Positions 1 through 7,300 of a stretch of 64,000 nucleotides of DNA are shown one piece after another. Location: the NCBI RefSeq assembly GCF_014649495.1, contig NZ_BMTD01000017.1, positions 1 through 64,000 of the forward strand, read 5' to 3'. The notes beneath the pieces were generated by a model. That model saw only the letters and a program-made list of their open reading frames with translations, searched no databases and had not been told where the DNA came from. The stretch comes from Streptomyces filipinensis. Its GTDB lineage: Bacteria; Actinomycetota; Actinomycetes; Streptomycetales; Streptomycetaceae. How positions within the stretch are numbered: the stretch's first letter is position 1; every line of letters starts with the position of its first letter. Both the position numbers and the translations under genes were made by a program.

Positions 1-106
1 CGAGGGCTTGTCCTCAGTTGCTCGCGTCCACTGTGTTGGTTCTGAAACCACGAACGGCCCCACGTTTCACAGAGCGTGGTGCGGCAATGTTCGACAGTTT
101 CATAAT
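1..106 (+). other. 23S-5S rRNA spacer
   Basis: Sequence immediately before the 5S gene, with no open frame that looks coding. By position it should be the transcribed spacer between 23S rRNA (outside the window) and 5S rRNA. It holds short complementary stretches that could take part in processing stems, but none is strong enough to define a site. Confidence 0.6.
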
Positions 107-225
107 GTTTCGGTGGTCATAGCGTGAGGGAAACGCCCGGTTACATTCCGAACCCGGAAGCTAAGCCTCACAGCGCCGATGGTACTGCAGGGGGGACCCT
201 GTGGGAGAGTAGGACGCCGCCGAAC
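107..225 (+). rRNA. rrf: 5S ribosomal RNA
   Basis: A 119-nt segment matching actinobacterial 5S rRNA. It starts GTTTCGGTGGTCATAGCGTG, carries the conserved loop region CCCGGTTACATTCCGAACCC, and ends with GTAGGACGCCGCCGAAC, whose GGTGG/CCGCC ends close helix I. A strong factor-independent terminator follows 13 nt later, so this is the last gene of an rRNA operon whose 16S and 23S lie to the left of the window. End positions are placed by helix I pairing and could shift by 1-2 nt. Confidence 0.95.
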
Positions 226-238
226 AATTCTTACAAAA

Positions 239-277
239 GGTCGGATCCTGAACTTCGGTTCAGGGTCCGACCTTTTT
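239..277 (+). terminator. rRNA operon terminator
   Basis: A 15-bp perfect stem (GGTCGGATCCTGAAC and GTTCAGGGTCCGACC, allowing one G-T type pair) around a TTCG tetraloop, followed by TTTTT. This is a classic intrinsic terminator placed directly after 5S rRNA. Confidence 0.93.
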
Positions 278-325
278 ACGTTTTGCTTAACGTGTCGTTC
301 ACGTCGCACGCCCAGCATCCAGCAC

Positions 326-1003
326 ATGGGAACTGCTGCAATGCTCAGGGCCGCCGGTGTCGGAGTCGGTGACGAGGTCGTCGTACCGGCCTTCGGAAAC
401 GTCGAAGTCGCCGAGGCCGTGACCCAGGCCGGCGCGCTCCCGGTGTTCGCCGACATAGACCCGGTGACCTACTGCCTCGCCCCGGGCGCCGTCGAGGCAG
501 CCGTAACTCCGCGTACGGCCACGGTCGTTGTCGTCCACCGCTTCGGACGGTCGGCCGACCTCGCCCGACTGCACGCGATCGGGCAGCGGCACGGGCTGCT
601 CGTGCTGGAACAGGGCGAGTCCGAGGCGCCGTACGACGAGATAGCGCAGCGCAGGGAGCGGGCCGCGTATCTCGACGCCAAGCTGAAGGGCGTACGGAAG
701 CCGGACGGGGGTGACGGGCACACCTATCAGCAGTACGTCGTGCGGGTGCCGGGGAACGGCCGGCCGGACCGCGACGCCTTCGCGCTGGCCTTGCGGGCCA
801 AGGGAGTTGAGTGCCGGGTCCCGGTCAAGACGCCCGTGCACCGGTTGCCTGAGTTCCGTCGGTGCGTGTCCCTGCCGGAGACCGAGCGGGCCGCCGACGA
901 GACGCTGACGTTGCCCGTGGACGCCTCGCTCACCAAGCGGGAGATGCAGCGGATCGTGTCCGCGTGCAATGCCCTGGGAGGCTTGCTCCAGCCGGCCTTC
1001 TGA
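326..1003 (+). CDS. Degenerate DegT/DnrJ/EryC1/StrS-type aminotransferase
   Basis: The 225-residue product resembles sugar-nucleotide aminotransferases (PLP fold type I). It has GTAAMLRAAGVGVGDE, matching the family's SGTAA phosphate-binding region, then VVPAFGNVEVAEAV and PVFADIDPVTYCL. Members are usually about 370-400 residues. Here roughly 50 N-terminal residues are missing, because the frame begins within the first conserved block just 49 nt after the rRNA terminator. A second gap follows LLVLEQGESEAPYDE: the segment that normally carries the PLP-binding lysine and the ED(A/C) aspartate motif is absent, and the sequence jumps to the C-terminal IAQRRERAAYLDAKL region. No SD precedes the ATG. 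It is most likely a non-catalytic remnant next to the rRNA operon, although the frame has stayed open. Confidence 0.6.
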   Translation: MGTAAMLRAAGVGVGDEVVVPAFGNVEVAEAVTQAGALPVFADIDPVTYCLAPGAVEAAVTPRTATVVVVHRFGRSADLARLHAIGQRHGLLVLEQGESEAPYDEIAQRRERAAYLDAKLKGVRKPDGGDGHTYQQYVVRVPGNGRPDRDAFALALRAKGVECRVPVKTPVHRLPEFRRCVSLPETERAADETLTLPVDASLTKREMQRIVSACNALGGLLQPAF

Positions 1004-1021
1004 GGGGGTGCCGGAACGCAT

Positions 1022-1051
1022 TTGGGAACCCGGGCCGGTTCGGGGTACAGT
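1022..1051 (+). promoter_or_regulatory. Promoter of tRNA-Thr
   Basis: TTGGGA at 1022-1027 and TACAGT at 1046-1051 are separated by 18 bp, a good vegetative (HrdB-type) promoter. The expected start lies about 30 nt before the mature tRNA 5' end, leaving a short leader for RNase P. Confidence 0.65.
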
Positions 1052-1088
1052 TTCTTCGTCGCCGCGAGGGAAACCTCGAAAACGACAG

Positions 1089-1161
1089 GCCCCTATAGCT
1101 CAGTCGGCAGAGCGTCTCCATGGTAAGGAGAAGGTCAACGGTTCGATTCCGTTTGGGGGCT
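1089..1161 (+). tRNA. tRNA-Thr (anticodon GGT)
   Basis: A complete cloverleaf can be drawn. The acceptor stem is GCCCCTA with TGGGGGC; the D stem is GCTC/GAGC; the anticodon stem TCTCC/GGAGA closes the loop ATGGTAA with anticodon GGT at 1122-1124; the T arm is AACGG-TTCGATT-CCGTT. The discriminator base is T and CCA is not encoded. GGT reads threonine codons ACC and ACU. It is a single-gene unit with its own promoter and terminator. Confidence 0.96.
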
Positions 1162-1170
1162 CAGTAAAAA

Positions 1171-1200
1171 AAGACCCCGCCCTTCCGGGCGGGGTCTTTT
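1171..1200 (+). terminator. Bidirectional terminator between tRNA-Thr and osaC
   Basis: AAGACCCCGCCC pairs perfectly with GGGCGGGGTCTT around a TTCC loop. It is flanked by a run of A on the left and T on the right, so it can terminate the tRNA on the plus strand and osaC on the minus strand. It abuts the osaC stop codon at 1201-1203. Confidence 0.9.
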
Positions 1201-3960
1201 TCATGCTTCCTTGTGGATTCCCGGGACCCGCATCGCCAGGATCGCCATGTCGTCCGACGGGGCGTCCGACGCGAAGCGCTCCACCGCGCGCATGATGCGA
1301 GCCGCGACCGCGCCGGCCGTCAGACCCGTGCATGTCGTGAGGACGTCGGCGAGGCCGTCGTCGCCCAGCATGCGCGCGCCCTCGCGGCGTTCGGTGACGC
1401 CGTCCGTGACGCACAGCAGCACATCGCCCGGGTCGAGGGTGACCGTCTCCTCGTGCAGCTCCAGGTCCTCGATCACGCCCAGCAGCGGCTGCGGTTCGGC
1501 GGCCGCCGTCACCGTGCCGTCCTGGCGCAGTCGCAGCGGCAGCGGATGCCCGGCGCAGACCACCTTGAGCTCGGCGCTGCCGTCCTCCTGCAGGCGCAGT
1601 TCGCCGTAGAGCAGTGTCAGGAAGCGGCTGCGGTCGCCCTCGTCGAGGATCGCGGAGTTCAGGCGCTGCAGGACCGCCGGCCCGGACAGGCCCTCGCGGG
1701 CCAGCAGGCGCAGCGCGTGCCGGGCGAGGCCGGTGACCGCCGCCGCGTTCGGGCCCGTGCCGCACACGTCACCGATGGCGAAGCCGTAGGCGCCGTTGCC
1801 GATCGGGAAGAGGTCGTAGAAGTCGCCGCCGACCTCGTTGCCCTCGCCGGCGGCGCGGTAGATGACCTCTACTTCGACGCCGTCGATGTGTGGCGTCCCC
1901 GGCGGGAGCAGGCTGCGCTGGAGGGCCTGGCTGATCGCCGTGCGCTCCGAGTAGAGGCGGGCGTTGTCCAGGGCCAGGGCGGCCCGGCGGGACAGGTCCT
2001 CGGCCAGCTCCAGGATCTCCTGGCGGAAGTGTTCGTCGGTGGGCTTTCCGAGGACCAGCATGCCGATGACGCGGTTGCGGGCGACGAGGGGGAGCACGAC
2101 GGTCTCGCCGCCCACCGCGGAGGCCGTGGCGAGGGTGGGACCGATACTGGCGGCGATCTGATGCGTCGGACCGCCGGCCAGGCCGAGGCTGCGCATAGAG
2201 CTGCGCAGGGCGGCCTGGTGGGCAACCTCCCCGGGGGTGGGCCACACGCGGGCGCCGGGCGTCGGCACCGGGTCCGGCGGCGAGATCTTCGACAGCAGCG
2301 ACTTGATGCCGTCGATGAGTTCCTCGTCCTCGTGCAGGACGTACGACAGGTACGGCTCGGAGGCCTGGTCGGCGATCGTGTAGACGGCGCACCAGGTGGC
2401 CAGTGTGGGGACCGTCATCTGGGCCATCAGGGCGAGTGTCTGGTCCCGGTCCAGGGTGCCGGCCAGCAGGTCGGAGGCCTCCACCAGGAAGCTCAGGGAG
2501 CCGCGGCGCAGCCGCTCCAGCTCGCCCAGCCGGGCCGACTCGACGGCCAGGGCGATGCGGTCGGCGGCGAACTGCAGCCGCAGTGCCTCCTCGTTGGAGT
2601 ACCGGCCCGGTGCCTCGGCCGCGACGCCGAGCGAGCCGGTGAGGCGGCCCTCGACCTTCAGCGGGACCGTGACGACCGAGCGCATTCCGGTGCCGGAGAG
2701 CAGGGGTACGGCCCCCGGTACGGAGGTGAGGTCGTCGTGGACGGCCGGCATCCGCGCGGAGCCGTAGCGGCCGGGGCCGGCCTCGACGGGCACGCGCGCG
2801 AAGCGCTGGCGGGCGGAGGGCAGGCCGGTGGAGGCGCGGACCTCCAGCTCGGTCTCGTCGTCGGTGGCCAGCAGCAGGAACGCGGAGTCGCCGTCGAGCA
2901 TGTCGCGGGCGCGCTCCACCGTGCGCTGCAGGAGGCCGTCGAGGTCGTCCGGGGCGGGGGAGCCGATGAAGACCTCGAAGGGGTCGCTGCTCTGGCCGTC
3001 GGACGGCTGGTTCTGGTCGGTGGCGGGCACGCGCGGCGGGGACTGGAGAACGGCGCGTTCGTGGTCGCGGACCAGGAGGCAGACGGTGGAGGGCTCGCCG
3101 CCGGTGTCGCGGACCCTGAGGTGGGAGGCGTAGACCGGGGCCACGCGGCCGTCGGCGCCGCGGATGCCGTAGCTGCCCTCCCAGCGGGAGAGCTGCAGGG
3201 CCTCGGCCACGCCGGTGCTGGTGCCGGGGGTGTGCGGCCAGGCCGCGAGTTCGGTGAGGGGCCGGCCGATGACCTCGCCGGCCGCGTGGCCGAAGAGTTC
3301 CTCGGCGTCCTCGTTCCAGGAGGTGATGGCGCCCTTGCGGTCGATCTGGAGGACGGCGACGCGGACCCGGCCGTCGGCCAGCGGGAGCAGCTCGGCGGGC
3401 AGGGAGGGGCCGGCGGTTCGGGTGCCGACCGGGCGTTCGGGGAGGTTGAGCTGGAACCAGACGTTCTTGTGGGTGGGTGTGTAGTCGACGCCCCAGCGGG
3501 TGGCCAGGGCGGCGCACAGCTGGAGGCCGCGGCCGCCCTCGCGGTCGGGGCTGCCCATGGGCGTGCCGGTGTTCTGGAGGGGGACCTCGCGTTCGGGATA
3601 GCGGTCGGAGACCTCGATGCGCACGCCGTCCTCGGTGCGCAGGCACAGGACGTCCGCGTGCGTGCCCGCGTGGACGACGGCGTTCGTCACGAGCTCGCTG
3701 GTGAGGACGACGGCGTCGTCGACGATGTCGGCGAAGCCCCAGCCCTGGAGGGTGTCGCGGACGAAGGACCGAGCGGTCGCGACCGATCGCCCGACGGGCT
3801 CGAAGGTGGCGGCCGCGCGCGCGGTGATCACAGAACTCCTCGGCCGGTTGTCTACGTGCAGGGCTGCGTGGCCGGCCGGCTCGCTCCGCTGTTGCGGCAT
3901 CAGCGCGCCCGTCGGCTGTGGCTCCGGGGGCTGTCCCCCGGGGATGACTCCGGTGGTCAT
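1201..3960 (-). CDS. osaC: OsaC: kinase/PAS/GAF/PP2C regulator of sigma factor activity
   Basis: A multidomain stress regulator of 919 residues. In order it has an RsbW-like GHKL ATPase (about 50-170, with SELVTNAVVHAGTHADV and the G box GGRGLQL), a PAS domain (about 200-300), GAF-like sensing regions (about 340-670) and a C-terminal SpoIIE/RsbU-type PP2C phosphatase (about 690-915, with GNEVGGDFYDLF, AIGDVCGTGPNAA and SDDMAILAM). In Streptomyces coelicolor OsaC tunes the general stress sigma factor SigB after osmotic stress, and it sits beside osaAB as here. I chose the ATG at 3960 because a GGAGGGG SD lies about 10 nt upstream; an in-frame TTG at 4047 is possible but less likely. It is divergent from osaA. 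Assignment is strong from domain order and synteny. Confidence 0.88.
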   Translation of the reverse strand: MTTGVIPGGQPPEPQPTGALMPQQRSEPAGHAALHVDNRPRSSVITARAAATFEPVGRSVATARSFVRDTLQGWGFADIVDDAVVLTSELVTNAVVHAGTHADVLCLRTEDGVRIEVSDRYPEREVPLQNTGTPMGSPDREGGRGLQLCAALATRWGVDYTPTHKNVWFQLNLPERPVGTRTAGPSLPAELLPLADGRVRVAVLQIDRKGAITSWNEDAEELFGHAAGEVIGRPLTELAAWPHTPGTSTGVAEALQLSRWEGSYGIRGADGRVAPVYASHLRVRDTGGEPSTVCLLVRDHERAVLQSPPRVPATDQNQPSDGQSSDPFEVFIGSPAPDDLDGLLQRTVERARDMLDGDSAFLLLATDDETELEVRASTGLPSARQRFARVPVEAGPGRYGSARMPAVHDDLTSVPGAVPLLSGTGMRSVVTVPLKVEGRLTGSLGVAAEAPGRYSNEEALRLQFAADRIALAVESARLGELERLRRGSLSFLVEASDLLAGTLDRDQTLALMAQMTVPTLATWCAVYTIADQASEPYLSYVLHEDEELIDGIKSLLSKISPPDPVPTPGARVWPTPGEVAHQAALRSSMRSLGLAGGPTHQIAASIGPTLATASAVGGETVVLPLVARNRVIGMLVLGKPTDEHFRQEILELAEDLSRRAALALDNARLYSERTAISQALQRSLLPPGTPHIDGVEVEVIYRAAGEGNEVGGDFYDLFPIGNGAYGFAIGDVCGTGPNAAAVTGLARHALRLLAREGLSGPAVLQRLNSAILDEGDRSRFLTLLYGELRLQEDGSAELKVVCAGHPLPLRLRQDGTVTAAAEPQPLLGVIEDLELHEETVTLDPGDVLLCVTDGVTERREGARMLGDDGLADVLTTCTGLTAGAVAARIMRAVERFASDAPSDDMAILAMRVPGIHKEA

Positions 3961-4368
3961 GGTCTGCGGCCGCCCCTCCGATGCCCGCTCGTGCTCGTGC
4001 CACCGCCCAGGCCGGTCGGACCGGTGCGGCTGGACAGCCGCATGCAAGGTTACTTACCTTCGCCGTCCGAGCGGATGCCGGTCGCCGGTGTTTACCCCCC
4101 AGGGTGTGCGGACGATGTGCGAAGCTGCCGAACTGTTATGGCCTGGTTCGGGCAGGGTGAAACACTGGGCAAGCTTCTGACGAAGGTGGGTCCGGCTGCG
4201 TGTGTTCCGTGTACGACGGGCAGCAGCCCCTGGTGTGGCCGGATCTCGTCTGGCAGAAATACGCAGCAGTAACGGGTACGTGGAAGTAACCGGTATGCCG
4301 ATCAGCGGTGTGCCGGGTCGAAGCGGCCGAGCACAGCAGTAACGGTCTACCCCTCCGGGAGGGACACA
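3961..4368. promoter_or_regulatory. osaC-osaA divergent intergenic region
   Basis: A 408-bp non-coding gap that must hold the divergent promoters. The clearest element is the inverted repeat AAGGT-N5-ACCTT at 4046-4060, with TAACCT readable on the minus strand inside it as a possible osaC -10. I saw no convincing -35 for either gene and no clear SigB-type GTTT/GGGTA pair. The SD of osaA (GGGAGGG) lies near the right end. Confidence 0.4.
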
Positions 4369-7300
4369 GTGGAGTCTGGCGCGGCGACGCGTGGCACGAA
4401 GACGCGCGCGAAAGGCGGACCGTCCCTGGGCAGGCGCGGCGGCACCACGGAGGTGGACACGGCTGCCCTGAACCGGCTGCTGACGGCTCTCGTCTCGATG
4501 CGGGACGGGAACTTCCGCAAGCGGCTCACCGTCTCCGGGGACGGTGTGATGTCGGAGATCGCGGCCGTCTTCAACGAGGTGGCCGACCGGAATCTGCATC
4601 TGACCGGTGAGCTGTCCCGGGTGCGGCGCATGGTGGGCCGTGAGGGAAAGCTCACGGAACGGCTGGAGACGGGGGCGTGTGAGGGGTCGTGGGCGTCCGC
4701 GATCGACGCCTCCAACGCGCTGGTGGACGATCTCGTCTGGCCGGTCTCGGAGGTCGGCCGGGTGCTCACGGCGGTCGCCGAGGGTGATCTGTCGCCGCGC
4801 ATGGAGCTGCGGACGCAGGCTCCGGACGACGGTACGGGGCATCCGCTGCGGGGTGAGTTCCTGAAGGTCGGCCGTACGGTCAACAACCTGGTCGACCAGT
4901 TGTCGACGTTCACGGACGAGGTCACGCGCGTGGCCAGTGAGGTCGGCACCGAGGGCAAGCTCGGCGGTCAGGCCCAGCTGCGCGGCATGTCGGGTTCGTG
5001 GAAGGACCTGACCGAGTCCGTCAACACCATGGCGAACCGGCTCACCGCACAGGTGCGTGACATCGCGCTGGTGACGACGGCGGTCGCACGGGGTGACCTG
5101 TCACGCAAGGTCACCGTGCATGTCGCGGGCGAGATGCTGGAGCTGAAGAACACCGTCAACACGATGGTGGAGCAGCTGTCTTCCTTCTCGTCCGAGGTCA
5201 CGCGGGTGGCGCGTGAGGTGGGCACCGAGGGCATCCTGGGCGGTCAGGCGCAGGTGCCGGGTGTGGCCGGTGTGTGGAAGGAGCTGACCGACTCCGTCAA
5301 CACGATGGCGGGCAATCTGACCGCGCAGGTCCGTGGGATCTCGCAGGTGACGACGGCTGTCGCCAACGGTGATCTGTCGCGGAAGGTGACGGTTCCGGCG
5401 CGCGGCGAGGTGGCGCAGCTCGCCGAGACGATCAACCAGATGACCGAGACGCTGCGGATCTTCGCGGACGAGGTCACGCGCGTCGCGAACGAGGTCGGCG
5501 GGGAGGGGCGGCTGGGCGGTCAGGCGAACGTGCCGGGCGCGGCCGGTACGTGGAAGGACCTGACGGACTCGGTCAACACGGTGTTCCGGAACCTGACCAC
5601 GCAGGTGCGGGACATCGCGACGGTGACGACGGCGGTGGCCAGCGGTGATCTGTCGCAGAAGGTCACGGTCGACGTGGCCGGCGAGATGCTGGAGCTGAAG
5701 AACACCGTCAACGGGATGGTGGACCAGCTGTCGGCGTTCGGTGCCGAGGTGACGCGGGTCGCGCGGGAGATCGGTGTCGAGGGTGAGCTGGGCGGTCAGG
5801 CGCAGGTGCCGGGTGCGGCCGGTGCCTGGAAGGACCTGACGGACTCCGTCAACACGGCGTTCCGCAATCTCACCGGTCAGGTGCGCAACATCGCCCAGGT
5901 GACGACGGCGGTGGCCAACGGCGACCTGTCCCAGAAGGTCACCGTGGACGTGTCCGGCGAGATGCTCCAGTTGAAGAACACCGTGAACACGATGGTGGAC
6001 CAGCTGTCGAGCTTCGCCGACCAGGTCACGCGGATGGCCAGGGACGTGGGCACGGAGGGCCGGCTCGGCGGTCAGGCCCGGGTGGACGGCGTGTCGGGCA
6101 CGTGGAAGGAGTTGACGGACTCCGTCAACTTCATGGCCGGCAACCTGACGTCCCAGGTGCGCAACATCGCCCAGGTGACGACGGCGGTGGCCAACGGCGA
6201 CCTGTCGCAGAAGATCGACGTTGACGCGCGCGGCGAGATTCTTGAGTTGAAGAACACGATCAACACGATGGTTGATCAGCTGTCCGCCTTCGCCGACCAG
6301 GTGACGCGGGTCGCGCGGGACGTGGGTACGGAGGGCCGGCTCGGCGGCCAGGCGCAGGTGCCCGGTGTGGCCGGTGTGTGGCGGGACCTGACGGACTCCG
6401 TGAACGGCATGGCCGGCAACCTGACGGCGCAGGTGCGCAACATCGCGCAGGTGGCCACCGCGGTGGCGCGCGGTGACCTCTCCCAGAAGATCACCGTGGA
6501 CGCGCGCGGGGAGATCCTGGAGCTGAAGAACACGCTGAACACGATGGTGGACCAGCTGTCGTCGTTCGCCCAGGAGGTCACCCGGGTGGCCCGTGAGGTG
6601 GGTACGGAGGGCATCCTCGGCGGTCAGGCCGAGGTGCAGGGTGTCTCCGGTACCTGGAAGGACCTCACGCAGTCCGTGAACTTCATGGCGAACAACCTGA
6701 CGATCCAGGTGCGCAACATCGCCGAGGTCACGACGGCGGTCGCCAAGGGCGACCTGTCGAAGAAGATCACTGTTGACGCGAAGGGCGAGATTCTTGAGCT
6801 CGTCACGACGGTCAACACGATGGTTGATCAGCTGTCGAGCTTCGCCGAGCAGGTGACCCGGGTGGCCCGTGAGGTGGGCACCGAGGGCATCCTGGGCGGT
6901 CAGGCGCACGTGCCGGGGGTCACCGGTATCTGGAAGGACCTCAGCAACAACGTCAACCTGATGGCCAACAACCTGACCATGCAGGTGCGGAACATCTCGC
7001 AGGTGGCCGCGGCGGTCGCCAACGGTGATCTGACGCGTCAGGTCACCATCGAGGCGCGCGGTGAGGTGGCGCAGCTCGCCGACACGATCAACACGATGGT
7101 GAAGACGCTGAGCTCGTTCGCCGACCAGGTCACCAAGGTGGCTCGTGAGGTGGGCACGGACGGCATCCTGGGCGGTCAGGCGCATGTGCCGGGTGTGGCC
7201 GGCACCTGGAAGGACCTCACCGAGTCGGTGAACCAGATGGCGTCGAACCTGACCGGTCAGGTGCGCAACATCGCCATGGTCACCACGGCGATCGCCAAGG

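Noticed and set aside
326..1003. Sugar biosynthetic gene cluster suggested by the aminotransferase
   Set aside because: The gene lacks the catalytic lysine segment and no other deoxysugar gene lies nearby.
1213..4272. 1019-codon open frame on the plus strand opposite osaC
   Set aside because: It is antisense to osaC. Its composition (Ala/Gly/Arg/Val-rich, no domain) is that of a high-GC shadow frame, while osaC has clear kinase, PAS and phosphatase motifs.
3961..4368. SigB-type promoter (GTTT-N14-16-GGGTA) for the osa genes
   Set aside because: GGGTAC occurs at 4274-4279 but no GTTT lies at the right distance, so the call is not supported.
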